From assembly GCA_028822385.1 (NCBI GenBank), contig JAPKDV010000006.1, forward strand, positions 1 to 46,831: 46,831 bases of DNA, in the 5' to 3' direction. Position numbers and translations under genes: made by a program. The stretch comes from Alphaproteobacteria bacterium. GTDB taxonomy: Bacteria; Pseudomonadota; Alphaproteobacteria; UBA6615. Shown in pieces: positions 10,521-19,319 of the stretch. Under the pieces are notes generated by a model that was given only the letters and a program-made list of their open reading frames with translations, did not search any database and was not told where the DNA came from. Numbering within the stretch: the stretch's first letter is position 1; each line of letters starts with the position of its first letter.

Positions 10521-12281
10521 TTAGCTATCGTTTGTCTTGCCGCCGCCTACAGCCACACCCATGCGGCGCATGATGACGTATTGCTGGGTAATCGACAGAA
10601 GGTTGTTCCAGGTCCAGTATATCACCAGTCCGACCGGGAAATTTGCTAGGAAGAAGGTGAAAATCAGCGGCATGAACATAAAGATGCGGGCCTGAACCGG
10701 ATCCGCAGGTGCGGGGTTAAGTTTTTGCTGTGCGAACATTGTCAGCCCCATCAGGATTGGCCAGACGCCGAGAGCCAGACCAAAGGGTGGGCTCCATGCG
10801 ACCGCACCGAACAGGGTGAACAGGTTTAGAGGATCTGCAGCCGATAGATCCCGTACCCAGCCGAAGAACGGCGCATGGCGCATCTCGATTGAGACGAACA
10901 GAACCTTATAGAGCGCAAAGAACACGGGAATCTGCAGCGCGATTGGAAGGCAACCCGAAACCGGATTGACCTTCTCGCGCCGATACATGCCCATTAGCTC
11001 TTTCTGCATCTGCTGCTTGTCATCGGCGTATTTCTCCCGCAACTCGGTCATCTTAGGCTGCAGCGCCTTCATCCCACTCATCGCGCGATAGGACTTGTTG
11101 GCCAGCGGGAAGAAGATCAGCTTGATGATCACTGTCACCGCTAGGATTGCGAGACCAAAATTTCCTAGCAGGTTGGCAGCAAAAATAATCACGTTGAGCA
11201 GCGGTTTGGTTAGGAAGAAAAACCAACCGAAATCGATTGAAAGCTCAAATCGGTCGATTTCCTTACCCGGTGCGTCCCGGTATGCCTTCAGCGTCTTGAA
11301 GACCTTGGCCCCGGCAAACAGCCGGTTTGTTTTTTCTAGACTCTCACCTGGGGCCAGTGAAACGGCCGTGCCGCGATAATCGGTTTGGTACAGTTTTGAA
11401 CCGTTTGGAGTAGTGTCGAACAGAAAACGCGCATCGAGTTCTTCGTTCATGTCCGGCACAAGCGCGGTGAGCCAATAAATATCTGTGAAGCCGAGCCAGC
11501 CGCCGGTGGATTTGAAGTTTTGCGGGGCCTCGGGTTCATCCTCGAGATCGTCATAGTCGATCTCGTGCAACTGTTCATCGAGCACACCGACCGGACCTTC
11601 ATGCAGAATGAAGAATCCGCGTGTATCTGGAGTGTTAACCCTAGTGACGCGACCAAACGGACTAACATTGACGGCGGATGTGCCTGCGTTCTTTACCTGA
11701 TCGATGATCGTGAACATATAGTCCTTGTCCACGGCGATGGTTCGCGTGAGCAGCAGCCCGTCATCGGTGCGCGCGGCCAATACGACCGGTGTATTAGATG
11801 TGAGCTTGCGCTGCGCAGATGTCCATTTCGTCTGGCCCCCACCTGTCACGGCGCCATTTCCGGTCAACCAGCCGAATTCTGCGAAGTAGGGGTTCGCCGT
11901 ACCTCGGGGTGAAAGCAGGGTGATGTCTGGGCTGTTCGCTTCGATCGTCTGACGATATCTGTTCAGGGTGAGGTCATCGAAACGACCGCCCGTCAGGTTG
12001 ATTGAGCCACGATAGGACGGCGTTTCAACTAGGATGCGGTCACCTTCGGCAATAATCTCGGCGCGATCCCGCGGCGCGGCTGCCACTAGTTCCTCTACGG
12101 TCTGGCCCGGCGCGGGTAGGGATGGAACACCAATTGTGTTCGGGTCACGGCCGGCCGCTTCGGCCTGACGCTGTGCTTCGGCGACGGCCTGTTCCTGCTT
12201 TGGTTTTTCCACTAGCGTTTGCCAGCCGAGGAGAATGGCAAGCGACGCAACGATCGCGAGGATAAGGTTCTTCTGGTCCAT
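10521..12281 (-). CDS. yidC: Membrane protein insertase YidC
   Basis: Inserts and folds inner-membrane proteins, alone or with SecYEG. The 586-aa protein has an N-terminal membrane anchor (residues about 4-22), a large periplasmic beta domain (about 60-340) and the conserved five-helix 60KD_IMP core from about 360. The core includes FFPLANKSYRAMSGMKALQP, PVSGCLPIALQIPVFFALYK and a C-terminal WTWNNLLSITQQYVIMRR. It is expressed from the rpmH operon; the yidD stop lies six bases upstream. Confidence 0.97.
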   Translation of the reverse strand: MDQKNLILAIVASLAILLGWQTLVEKPKQEQAVAEAQRQAEAAGRDPNTIGVPSLPAPGQTVEELVAAAPRDRAEIIAEGDRILVETPSYRGSINLTGGRFDDLTLNRYRQTIEANSPDITLLSPRGTANPYFAEFGWLTGNGAVTGGGQTKWTSAQRKLTSNTPVVLAARTDDGLLLTRTIAVDKDYMFTIIDQVKNAGTSAVNVSPFGRVTRVNTPDTRGFFILHEGPVGVLDEQLHEIDYDDLEDEPEAPQNFKSTGGWLGFTDIYWLTALVPDMNEELDARFLFDTTPNGSKLYQTDYRGTAVSLAPGESLEKTNRLFAGAKVFKTLKAYRDAPGKEIDRFELSIDFGWFFFLTKPLLNVIIFAANLLGNFGLAILAVTVIIKLIFFPLANKSYRAMSGMKALQPKMTELREKYADDKQQMQKELMGMYRREKVNPVSGCLPIALQIPVFFALYKVLFVSIEMRHAPFFGWVRDLSAADPLNLFTLFGAVAWSPPFGLALGVWPILMGLTMFAQQKLNPAPADPVQARIFMFMPLIFTFFLANFPVGLVIYWTWNNLLSITQQYVIMRRMGVAVGGGKTNDS

Positions 12282-12287
12282 CGCGCG

Positions 12288-12590
12288 TCAGGCCTCTAGA
12301 TGTGACACGGATACACCGTGTTCTGGTTCGAGATGTTGTTTTGCTGCGTTTCCGCAGGCATCGGGTACAGGATCGAAACCCGAGCCACCCCATGGATGAC
12401 AGGAAAGGATTCGGCCAAGGACGAGCCAGCCGCCCTTGGCCGGCCCATGTTTGTTCAGAGCTTGGCAGGCATAGCGTGAGCAGGTTGGCGCGTATCGGCA
12501 ATTGGCCCCCAAGACGGGTGAAATGCACCACTGCCAGATCCAGATCGGAAATTTGAGGATCAAGACGATCATATAGGACACTAATTTCAT
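12288..12590 (-). CDS. yidD: Membrane protein insertion efficiency factor YidD
   Basis: Small membrane-associated protein (100 aa) that assists YidC. It shows the diagnostic pattern: an N-terminal amphipathic/hydrophobic helix ([19 protein letters not shown]), then [16 protein letters not shown] with three cysteines, then [19 protein letters not shown]. The ATG overlaps the rnpA stop by four bases. A longer frame on the same strand (12145-12594) is out of frame with it and is not a gene. Confidence 0.96.
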   Translation of the reverse strand: MKLVSYMIVLILKFPIWIWQWCISPVLGANCRYAPTCSRYACQALNKHGPAKGGWLVLGRILSCHPWGGSGFDPVPDACGNAAKQHLEPEHGVSVSHLEA

Positions 12591-13015
12591 TCAACGCTGC
12601 CTTTGTGGCCCGGTAAGAACGCGTCGCATTTTTTCAGTGCAACCTCAAGGTCGGAAACCAGTTTATCGAATGCCCGCTGTGCTGTCGCAGCTCGGACTAT
12701 CACAACGTAGTCGCAATCAGCTCGGGCGAAACGGGTGATAACGCGATCAACGGCCGCACGCAAACGTCGTCGTGAGCGATTTCGGATGACCGCGTTGCCG
12801 ACTTTCCGAGTTGCGGTGAAACCGACCCGAATATTGCCATCCACCAAATTGACGTCATTGGGACGTGGTGCCACCTGAAGAACGAGCCCCGGCGCTGCCC
12901 AACGACGTTTTTGAGCCGCAATCCGAAGAAAATCAGATCGTTTAGGAAGGCGCGCTATTGACAAGACATCGCGATACCCGGATTTCGGCGTCGTTTCCAG
13001 CGCCGTGGTGTTCAT
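12587..13015 (-). CDS. rnpA: Ribonuclease P protein component
   Basis: Protein subunit of RNase P, which trims the 5' end of pre-tRNAs with the M1-type RNA. The 142-aa basic protein carries the signature [19 protein letters not shown] (RNA-binding RNR motif) and the [11 protein letters not shown]-terminal block. The first 20 residues before LPKR are an extension and a later start cannot be excluded. It lies 55 bases downstream of rpmH, with a small hairpin between them, and overlaps yidD. Confidence 0.96.
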   Translation of the reverse strand: MNTTALETTPKSGYRDVLSIARLPKRSDFLRIAAQKRRWAAPGLVLQVAPRPNDVNLVDGNIRVGFTATRKVGNAVIRNRSRRRLRAAVDRVITRFARADCDYVVIVRAATAQRAFDKLVSDLEVALKKCDAFLPGHKGSVE

Positions 13016-13043
13016 AGATTTTTAATCCCGGTGATTGCGCCTA

Positions 13044-13060
13044 CACGGTTAAACACCGTG
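13044..13060 (-). other. Small hairpin between rpmH and rnpA
   Basis: A perfect 6-bp stem (CACGGT/ACCGTG) with a 5-base loop lies 10 bases after the rpmH stop. It has no T-run, so it is more likely an RNA-processing or attenuation hairpin that sets the L34/RnpA ratio than a full terminator. Function is inferred from position only. Confidence 0.4.
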
Positions 13061-13070
13061 CAGGTGCCGC

Positions 13071-13205
13071 TCAGGCGCTTAGTTTCGTGCGCCCGCGAGC
13101 GCGCCGACGTGCCAGCACTCTACGTCCACCCACAGTCTTCATACGGGATCGGAAACCATGGCGGCGCTTGCGCACCAGATTGCTCGGTTGAAATGTCCGC
13201 TTCAC
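13071..13205 (-). CDS. rpmH: 50S ribosomal protein L34 (GTG start)
   Basis: Complete 44-aa L34, read on the minus strand. The start codon is GTG at 13205. It translates as [20 protein letters not shown] followed by [20 protein letters not shown] and KLSA-stop, the near-invariant L34 sequence. The short length and the GTG start make it easy to miss. It heads the rpmH-rnpA-yidD-yidC-engB block and has a strong promoter upstream at 13249-13277. A TVP38-like gene lies on the opposite strand further right. Confidence 0.97.
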   Translation of the reverse strand: MKRTFQPSNLVRKRRHGFRSRMKTVGGRRVLARRRARGRTKLSA

Positions 13206-13248
13206 GCGAATTCTCCATTGCCTTCAAGGGCTTTGCAATTTGGCCAGC

Positions 13249-13277
13249 TGTATACGAATACGGTGGGTGGAAGTCAA
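13249..13277 (-). promoter_or_regulatory. Sigma70-type promoter for rpmH operon
   Basis: On the minus strand a TTGACT -35 box (13277-13272) and a TATACA -10 box (13254-13249) are separated by exactly 17 bases. That is five of six consensus matches in each box at the optimal spacing. The predicted start is near 13242, giving a 5' leader of about 37 bases before the GTG of rpmH. Confidence 0.75.
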
Positions 13278-13384
13278 CTCGTGTCAGCGGCGTTTGGTCA
13301 GCAAATATTGCTCACGCCCAAGTGAATGTTTCCGTATCGCTCACTACACAAGTAGGTTCACAACAACAAGGGTATGTAAACACG

Positions 13385-14134
13385 ATGGCAAATTCCGAAT
13401 TCCCAGCATCTCCTCCAACACGTTCAGTCTCTGTCCTGCTCAAGCGCGTTGTGCCACTGACCATTTTTTTAGCTGGTCTGGTGTTTTTTTTCGTTTTTGA
13501 CGTTGGTAGCTTCGCATCCCTCGAAACGCTACGCGAGCATCGTGAAACCTTGCAGTTATTTGTGGCAGAGAACGCTGTGCTCACGGCCTTTGCTGTTGTT
13601 ATACTCTATGCCGTGGTGGTGGCCTTTTCCTTGCCGGTCGGTATCTTCATGACCCTGACGGCAGGATTTCTGTTCGGGACCGTTGGCGGCGGCTTGATTG
13701 CTGTGGTGGGTGCAACGATCGGGGCGACGGCGCTGTTCCTGATTGCGCGCTTTGCATTTGGTGATCTGTTGCAGGCAAAGGCGGCGCCGTTTTTGCCTAA
13801 GATGCAAGAGGGTTTTAGTGCGAACGCATTGAGCTATCTTCTGGTGCTGCGGCTTCTTCCCCTGTTTCCGTTCTGGCTGGTCAATCTGGTTCCGGCATTT
13901 CTCGGAGTTTCCACAGCAACTTATGTGATAGGCACTTTCATTGGAATCATTCCAGGAACTTTCGTCTTTGCTTCGGTCGGGAATGGTATGGGTTCCTTGC
14001 TTGATGTGGGCGAGGGCCCAAGCCTTGGGATTATCTTTAAGCCCGAAGTGCTGGGTCCACTTATCGGACTCGCACTGCTGTCATTGTTGCCCGTGCTGTA
14101 CAAACGGCATCAGGCAAAGAAAAAACAGTCTTAA
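13385..14134 (+). CDS. TVP38/TMEM64 (DedA-like, SNARE-associated) membrane protein
   Basis: Integral membrane protein of about 249 aa with hydrophobic segments at roughly 18-38, 60-85, 90-125, 150-185, 195-215 and 225-243. The block LTAGFLFGTVGGGLIAVVGA and the following FLIARFAFGD are the VTT-domain signature (YdjX/YdjZ/TVP38), a family linked to lipid scrambling or transport. An upstream in-frame ATG at 13031 would run antisense through rpmH, so I use the ATG at 13385. The ribosome site there is weak. It is divergent from rpmH. Confidence 0.85.
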   Translation: MANSEFPASPPTRSVSVLLKRVVPLTIFLAGLVFFFVFDVGSFASLETLREHRETLQLFVAENAVLTAFAVVILYAVVVAFSLPVGIFMTLTAGFLFGTVGGGLIAVVGATIGATALFLIARFAFGDLLQAKAAPFLPKMQEGFSANALSYLLVLRLLPLFPFWLVNLVPAFLGVSTATYVIGTFIGIIPGTFVFASVGNGMGSLLDVGEGPSLGIIFKPEVLGPLIGLALLSLLPVLYKRHQAKKKQS

Positions 14135-14371
14135 GCATCCTAAAATTCACCACTCTTTTCTGAGAGATTTAGTATCCCTGTGATGAGTATAATTTGTAAC
14201 TTCGATATACATCTGGTCGGTGCCGGTTCCGGCGTGCTCTCGGAGGCGGCAGAGGGAAGTACTAAAACACAGGAAATGTCTGAATATGAATAAGCTTCTA
14301 CTCGGCGACAGCCTGTCAGATATTCTTGAACTGCGCCCGCGCATTGAACGAGTTGACTAAGGGATTTGACC
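14135..14371. other. Intergenic region with two very short frames
   Basis: Between the convergent TVP38-like and gpt genes. On the plus strand an ATG at 14183 opens a 36-codon frame whose stop overlaps the start of a 24-codon frame beginning at 14286 (MNKLLLGDSLSDILEL, ending RVD). Neither has a clear ribosome site or known family; the second faintly recalls the N-terminus of N6-adenine DNA methyltransferases. I treat both as probably non-coding or remnants. Confidence 0.3.
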
Positions 14372-14842
14372 TTAGTTGTTAGCGGCAATGGGCTTTACGA
14401 ATTGCAGTTCCAGATCCCAGGGGAAATGAATCCACGTATCCTGACTGACTTCGGTCACAAAGGTGTCGACTAGAGGCCGCCCCGCAGGCTTGGCGTAGAC
14501 CGTTGCCAGATGTGCGTTGGGTAGCATTTCCCTAACAACCTTAGCGGTTTTCCCTGTGTCGACCAGATCGTCGACAATTAGTGTGCCAGTGCCATCGCCT
14601 TCGATGGTTTTGAGTATAGTCAGTTCACCCTGAGCCTGATGCTCATAGGATGATACGCAGACCGTATCGACTAGACGCACTTCGAGTTCGCGCGAGACAA
14701 TGGCGGCGGGCACTAGGCCGCCTCGTGTGATCGCGACGATTCGCTGCCATTGTTCTATCTCCGCGAGCCGCCAGGCTAGTGCCTTGGCGTCGCGATGAAG
14801 TTGTTCCCATGAAACGGGGTAGTCGTGTTGTGAGAGAGCCAT
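14372..14842 (-). CDS. gpt: Xanthine-guanine phosphoribosyltransferase
   Basis: Purine salvage enzyme converting guanine/xanthine and PRPP to GMP/XMP. The 156-aa protein has the PRPP-binding signature [17 protein letters not shown] and the N-terminal [19 protein letters not shown] block. The C-terminal IHFPWDLE is typical of Gpt. It is a single gene with its own upstream region. Confidence 0.95.
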   Translation of the reverse strand: MALSQHDYPVSWEQLHRDAKALAWRLAEIEQWQRIVAITRGGLVPAAIVSRELEVRLVDTVCVSSYEHQAQGELTILKTIEGDGTGTLIVDDLVDTGKTAKVVREMLPNAHLATVYAKPAGRPLVDTFVTEVSQDTWIHFPWDLELQFVKPIAANN

Positions 14843-15058
14843 GGGAAGGTGTCCTGAGAAGATGGGGAAGAGGACGCATTAAAGCCCCGGGGGCGTGGGT
14901 ATGCAATTATGGATTGTGATGATTAAATTCTCCACTCACCTGCGGGGTACAGGATGATGCCATCGATGCGCCAGATTCGGTTCCGCTGTCCGAAAGGTTT
15001 TCTGGCTAAGGGGGCTTGCGAAGACAAATTCCGTCACGCCGTTATCTCGAGACAAGGT

Positions 15059-15187
15059 CTAGATCTGACCTTCAATCACGTCCCGGAATGCATTACGGGA
15101 CGTGTCGTCGGACGTGCAAGCCAGGGTCTTAGTGGCGCCGTAAATTGTGATCAGAACACCGAACAGAATATCTAGGAATAGGGTCAT
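15059..15187 (-). CDS. Possible 42-residue membrane peptide
   Basis: An ATG at 15187 opens a frame starting MTLFLDILFGVLITIYGATK and ending RDVIEGQI. Residues 3-17 are strongly hydrophobic and could span or enter the membrane. No family is recognised. A GGAGG sequence lies upstream but about 20 bases away, which is too far to be convincing. The 28-base palindrome falls inside the frame. It could equally be chance. Confidence 0.3.
   Translation of the reverse strand: MTLFLDILFGVLITIYGATKTLACTSDDTSRNAFRDVIEGQI
15077..15104. repeat. 28-base near-perfect palindrome
   Basis: The outer arms CACGTCCCG (15077-15085) and CGGGACGTG (15096-15104) are perfect inverted copies, and the inner eight bases AATGCATT are self-complementary. 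One G/A mismatch pair separates the two symmetric parts. There is no T-tract. It may be an operator or a cruciform/hairpin element upstream of the Lon-like gene. Confidence 0.7.
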
Positions 15188-15276
15188 ATGATGACTACAT
15201 GAGGAATTTCCTCCGATACTATCGCGACGCTTTTGGGATGAGTGTTTATAGTTTCGGGGCTTTTGAGGAGGTTTGT

Positions 15277-17655
15277 ATGGCGATCCGTAAAATTGAAGCC
15301 GCTGATGCCGGGCTTCCGGTGTTTGATTTGTCAGGAATTGACGGCCACACGGGCGGTCATGTGTTTGATCTGTCGAGCCATGCGCGGGCACGCGAAGCTT
15401 TGGGCTTTGGACTGAAAGTCCGTGACCCCGGTTTTAATATCTTTGTCGTGGGTGAGGACCGCAGTGGTCGGATGACGGCAACCCTGTCTTATCTCGAAGA
15501 AGCATTGGCTGGTGGCAAGCGTCCCGATGACTGGATCTATCTGAACAATTTCAAGAGGACCAACGAACCGCTGGCTGTGCGCCTTCCTGCAGGAGAAGGC
15601 CGTAAGTTCCGCGACGCCATGACGACGCTGGTGCCCCAGCTGCGCGAGGCTCTCCACCAGGCTTTTAGTCGTGGTGAGTATCAGCAGAGCACGAACGAGT
15701 TTGAGATGGCTATGCGGGCGGAAGTCAGTAAGGGAATCGAAACCGCGCGTGTAGTGGCAGAATCTGCCGGGCTGTCGCTGGTCCAGTCGCCCCAGGGTCT
15801 GATGGTTGTCTCCCTTGGAGAGGACGACAAACCACGTGATACTTCCGAACTTCCCGAAGCGGAGTGCAAGGCGATGGAGGAAGCCGGTCAGGAGGTCAGC
15901 GGAATACTGGCCGATGTGAACCGGGAGGCGGTGCGGCATCAGGCAAAGTTTTCCGAGCAGGTGAATGACCTGAACAACAGTGTCGCCGAGACCGCCGTTA
16001 GCGGTCTGATGGACGAACTGGGAAATAGCTTTCAGGAGCACCAGGGTCTCAATCGCTGGCTGATCGCATTCCGGGTCGATGTGATTGAGAATATCGAACT
16101 GTTCCGCGAGGCCGGTGAAGCTGCGGAAGTGCCTCCAGCTGCGCCCAAGCCATCACAGCCGACCCCCGAAGAACGCTATGCGGTCAATCTGCTAGTCGAC
16201 AATTCGGATATGTCGGGCCCGCCGATCGTGCTCGAAGGTAATCCGACATATGAAAATCTTTTCGGGCGCATCGAATATCGCCAGGTGGGCGGGGTTCTGC
16301 AGACAGACTTCTCACTAATCCAGCCCGGTGCCCTGCATCGGGCCAATGGCGGCATTCTGGTTCTGCGCGCAGAATCGATTGCAGCAGACGGCGGCAGCTG
16401 GACCCAGCTCAAGAGCGCTTTGCGTGACGGCGTGGTCCGGATGGAAGAACAATACAGGTCTGGCGGTATCCCAGTGGCTGGTGCGCCAAAACCCGCACCT
16501 GTGCCGCTCGACGTCAAGGTTGTTATCGTTGGCGGACCGCGCTGGTACTACACGTTCTTCTCCGTCGATCCGGAGTATCAGGCCTATTTCAAGGTGAAAG
16601 CAGAAATCGACGGGGATATGGACACGACCCCCGAGAACCTCGCCTGTTATGCGGGGCTGGTGCAGGGCTTTGCCACCAAACACGGTGCGACCACCTGCAC
16701 TCCGGATGCGATCGAATACTTGCTGGGCTATGCCTCGCGACTGGCCTTTGATCGCGAGAAGCTCTCGGCTCGGTTTGAGCTGGTCGAGGATATCGTCAAT
16801 GAGGCGATCTATGCCGCGCGGGCGGATGGCGACAAGCAGGTGGTTCGTGCGGCCGTTCAGGCTGCTCGCGCCAGTCGACGAAGCCGGAACTCACGCGTGG
16901 AAGATCGTACCCATGAGGGCATCCAGCGCGGCAGCGTTTTGATCTCCACAACCGGTGAAGCGGTCGGGCAGGTTAACGGGCTGACGGTTCGCGATATGGG
17001 CGACCATGCTTTCGGGGCGCCATCACGGGTTACGGCGCGGACCTCGGTCGGTCGGCGCGGGGTTACCAATATCGAACGCGAGACGATGCTCGGCGGGCCG
17101 ATCCAGCAGAAAGGGGCGATGGTTATTCAGGGATTTCTTTCCGGTCTGTTCGCGCGCAGCATGCCGCTGTCGTTCAACGCATCGATCACCTTCGAGCAAA
17201 GCTATGGCGGTGTCGAAGGCGACAGTGCTTCCATCGCCGAAGTTCTCTCGATCCTCTCTGACCTCTCCGGCGCGCCGTTGCGTCAGGACCTCGCCGTGAC
17301 GGGTTCGATGAACCAGCATGGGGACGTGCAGGCCATTGGGGGGCTCACCAACAAGGCCGAAGGCTTCCATCGAGTCTGCGTTGAAGCTGGTCCGCTTACG
17401 GGCACTCAGGGCGTGGTCTTCCCGCGCTCAAATGAGCCAAGCCTCGTGCTCGATGACCATATTGTCAAGGATATGGCGGCAGGGCGTTTCCATGCCTACT
17501 CGGCGGCCCATGTGGATGAGGCCATTGAATTGTTCACCGGAATTCCCGTGGGAATTCCGGATGAGAATGGCCAATATTCGGCCGACACGGTCTACGGTCG
17601 GGTGGCTGCACAACTAATAGAGTTCGATCGCGCGCTCGACGAGCGCGACGCCTGA
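15277..17655 (+). CDS. Lon-like (AAA_32/Lon C-domain) ATP-dependent-type protease with degenerate ATPase motifs
   Basis: Protein of 792 aa resembling the LonB/YcbZ group. The N-terminal half is an AAA-like domain with family block GALHRANGGILVL. The C-terminal Lon protease domain has the Ser-Lys dyad: S650 in GVEGDSASIAE and K693 in IGGLTNKAEGF, 43 residues apart as in classical Lon. The Walker-A-like stretch G59-EDRS-G64-R65-M66-T67 lacks the usual lysine. I chose the ATG at 15277 because GAGGAGG lies seven bases upstream; an earlier in-frame ATG at 15199 lacks support. The role may be regulated proteolysis. Confidence 0.9.
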   Translation: MAIRKIEAADAGLPVFDLSGIDGHTGGHVFDLSSHARAREALGFGLKVRDPGFNIFVVGEDRSGRMTATLSYLEEALAGGKRPDDWIYLNNFKRTNEPLAVRLPAGEGRKFRDAMTTLVPQLREALHQAFSRGEYQQSTNEFEMAMRAEVSKGIETARVVAESAGLSLVQSPQGLMVVSLGEDDKPRDTSELPEAECKAMEEAGQEVSGILADVNREAVRHQAKFSEQVNDLNNSVAETAVSGLMDELGNSFQEHQGLNRWLIAFRVDVIENIELFREAGEAAEVPPAAPKPSQPTPEERYAVNLLVDNSDMSGPPIVLEGNPTYENLFGRIEYRQVGGVLQTDFSLIQPGALHRANGGILVLRAESIAADGGSWTQLKSALRDGVVRMEEQYRSGGIPVAGAPKPAPVPLDVKVVIVGGPRWYYTFFSVDPEYQAYFKVKAEIDGDMDTTPENLACYAGLVQGFATKHGATTCTPDAIEYLLGYASRLAFDREKLSARFELVEDIVNEAIYAARADGDKQVVRAAVQAARASRRSRNSRVEDRTHEGIQRGSVLISTTGEAVGQVNGLTVRDMGDHAFGAPSRVTARTSVGRRGVTNIERETMLGGPIQQKGAMVIQGFLSGLFARSMPLSFNASITFEQSYGGVEGDSASIAEVLSILSDLSGAPLRQDLAVTGSMNQHGDVQAIGGLTNKAEGFHRVCVEAGPLTGTQGVVFPRSNEPSLVLDDHIVKDMAAGRFHAYSAAHVDEAIELFTGIPVGIPDENGQYSADTVYGRVAAQLIEFDRALDERDA

Positions 17656-17676
17656 GGAACGCCTTATCTAGGTCCG

Positions 17677-18804
17677 TTATCGGACGTAGACGCGGACCTC
17701 ATTGTTGGCGACTTCGCCGCTCGAGGTAGAGTTCAGCGAAAGACGATCGCTCGGCAGTCCCATTTGTGAGAGGTTTTGCAACACTTGTTCGGCATTGCGC
17801 CTGGCCTGGTTGGCGTTCAGGGCGACCTGAGCTGGCGTGCCACGCTGGGATACGATTGAGACAACATCGAACACGGAGCCTGGACGACGGTTAAGCGCTT
17901 CGCTGACGGCCGTAAATAATGGTTCTTGATAGGGAACGTTCGGACGGTCAAAACGGATCACGACAAGCGCACGTAGGTTGGCCAGGTTACCGACCGTGCT
18001 GGCGCCACCGCGCGGCGCCGCTGCAGTACCGAAGGCGCGATTGGTCAGGCTGGTTCCTAGGAGTTCGCCATTCTTGACGGCGACGGATAGAACTGTGAGG
18101 TCGCTGCGCTCGCGGCTGACATAGTTAGTCTGGCGGGCGATGTCTTCATTGAGTTCGTTCAATAGGCGGTCAATCAGGACAACGGTCCGGTTGACCTCGT
18201 CCTCGAGTATGGCGAGCTGACTGTGGTCTTCGTCGACGGCACCGGTGAGACCATAAGTGGCGCGCACCGATTCTAGAATGAATGCAGAAAGTGCGCTGTT
18301 ATTAGCAACGTTGCTGGACAGAGCGGCCATTTCACCGATGCTATCGGAGATGCGATCAAGCGTAATTTGTGCTTCGGCCCAGCCAGCGACGAGGTTCGGA
18401 TTACCCGGTGTCGTGCCGACCTGCAGGGGGGCGCGAATACTAGCCGTCAGTTCCTGATAGCCACGGGCGTCCGAGATGGTCTGCGTGCGCAGGGCTTGGA
18501 GTTTTGAATTGTCATTACCGACGCCTAGTTGCATCCGCCCAAGATCGTCACGCAGGCGGTCGACCCTACGACCGACTTCTGTGCCTGTGGCCTGTCCGGC
18601 GGTCACACCTGACGGCCGGAAGTTGCTGGCCCCGAGCGCGGGAAGCGGGCTCGTTTCTACAGGGCTGGGGGCAACAATGATGCGATCACCACCCGATGGG
18701 CTTTGGCCTGTCAGCGATGGAATGAGTGCGTCATCGACAAATCCGCAGCCGGCTAACAGCAGTGCTGCGCCAGCAAATGCTGGCCAGGTTCGATTCGTTT
18801 TCAT
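17677..18804 (-). CDS. OmpA-like outer-membrane or periplasmic lipoprotein
   Basis: 375 aa with a lipoprotein signal peptide (FAGAALLLAGC, lipobox cysteine at about residue 20). A Ser/Pro-rich linker follows, then a helical middle region (about 80-235), then a C-terminal domain resembling OmpA/MotB peptidoglycan-binding domains: VVIRFDRPNVPY, NQARRNAEQVLQNL and NNEVRVYV. The arginine/asparagine pattern fits that fold, but the usual peptidoglycan-contact Asp is not obvious. It is convergent with the Lon-like gene. The specific role is unknown. Confidence 0.75.
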   Translation of the reverse strand: MKTNRTWPAFAGAALLLAGCGFVDDALIPSLTGQSPSGGDRIIVAPSPVETSPLPALGASNFRPSGVTAGQATGTEVGRRVDRLRDDLGRMQLGVGNDNSKLQALRTQTISDARGYQELTASIRAPLQVGTTPGNPNLVAGWAEAQITLDRISDSIGEMAALSSNVANNSALSAFILESVRATYGLTGAVDEDHSQLAILEDEVNRTVVLIDRLLNELNEDIARQTNYVSRERSDLTVLSVAVKNGELLGTSLTNRAFGTAAAPRGGASTVGNLANLRALVVIRFDRPNVPYQEPLFTAVSEALNRRPGSVFDVVSIVSQRGTPAQVALNANQARRNAEQVLQNLSQMGLPSDRLSLNSTSSGEVANNEVRVYVR

Positions 18805-18993
18805 CCGATCCCTTATCCTTTGGTGCCCCCTGCGCTTGCCCTAGATGGGCTGGCCCGCGCGGCGGTATCGCAAAAACTGCTTATTAGCCAATCGGTTGGG
18901 CAGGATGGTACCGATTGGGTGTGCATGCGGCAAGCTGCTTTTAGTCCGGATACACAAGTAAAATATTAACCATCACAGTGCCGTCTGGAGGTA

Positions 18994-19022
18994 TTGCAAT
19001 CGTGAAGGTGATTGATTAGCTT
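18994..19022 (+). promoter_or_regulatory. Possible promoter of tRNA-Arg
   Basis: TTGCAA (18994-18999) and TAGCTT (19017-19022) are separated by 17 bases and lie 17 bases before the mature tRNA start. The -35 match is good and the -10 match is weak, so the call rests mainly on position. Confidence 0.4.
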
Positions 19023-19039
19023 CCGCGCGCCTTTGGTAA

Positions 19040-19116
19040 GCGCCCGTAGCTCAACTGGATAGAGCGTCTGACTACGGATCAGGAGGTTGGGAGTTCGAAT
19101 CTTCCCGGGCGCGCCA
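19040..19116 (+). tRNA. tRNA-Arg (anticodon ACG)
   Basis: A 77-base cloverleaf including encoded CCA. The acceptor stem GCGCCCG pairs with CGGGCGC, discriminator G precedes CCA at 19114-19116, the anticodon loop is CTACGGA with anticodon ACG, and the T-arm has GTTCGAATC. ACG is normally edited to ICG by TadA and reads CGU/CGC/CGA. Confidence 0.97.
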
Positions 19117-19319
19117 AGGTCCGTATTTTAGATCAAGGGATTATGGGAATTTTCAGAAATCTACTGAATCTATATATCAGTTTGGCTTACATTCGTCTTG
19201 CACTTAGAAGTATGGTTCTCGCTCGATTTGATGTCGCGAGCACTTGCGGATTGAGCTCGTCCCGAGCAGCATTGAGACGAATCCGTTCGACCGCTCCCTT
19301 TCCTGTCTATGCGTTGGAT

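Larger units (their letters stand above)
14843..15276. other. Intergenic region between divergent gpt and Lon-like protease genes
   Basis: This 434-base stretch contains promoters for both flanking genes, a possible 42-codon minus-strand gene (15059-15187) and a 28-base near-perfect palindrome (15077-15104). No RNA gene was recognised. Confidence 0.5.

Noticed and set aside
12145-12594. 149-codon minus-strand frame over yidD
   Set aside because: YidD in the other frame has a full family signature; this frame reads as an Arg/Thr-rich shadow.
13031-13384. N-terminal extension of 118 codons on the TVP38-like gene
   Set aside because: It runs antisense through rpmH and its promoter region, has no membrane or family character, and the normal N-terminus begins at 13385.
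14286-14360. 24-codon frame beginning MNKLLLGDSL, recalling DNA methyltransferases
   Set aside because: Too short, no ribosome site, no catalytic motif follows; the resemblance is likely chance.
15331-16041. 236-codon minus-strand frame inside the Lon-like gene
   Set aside because: Antisense of a well-supported gene, with no family features.
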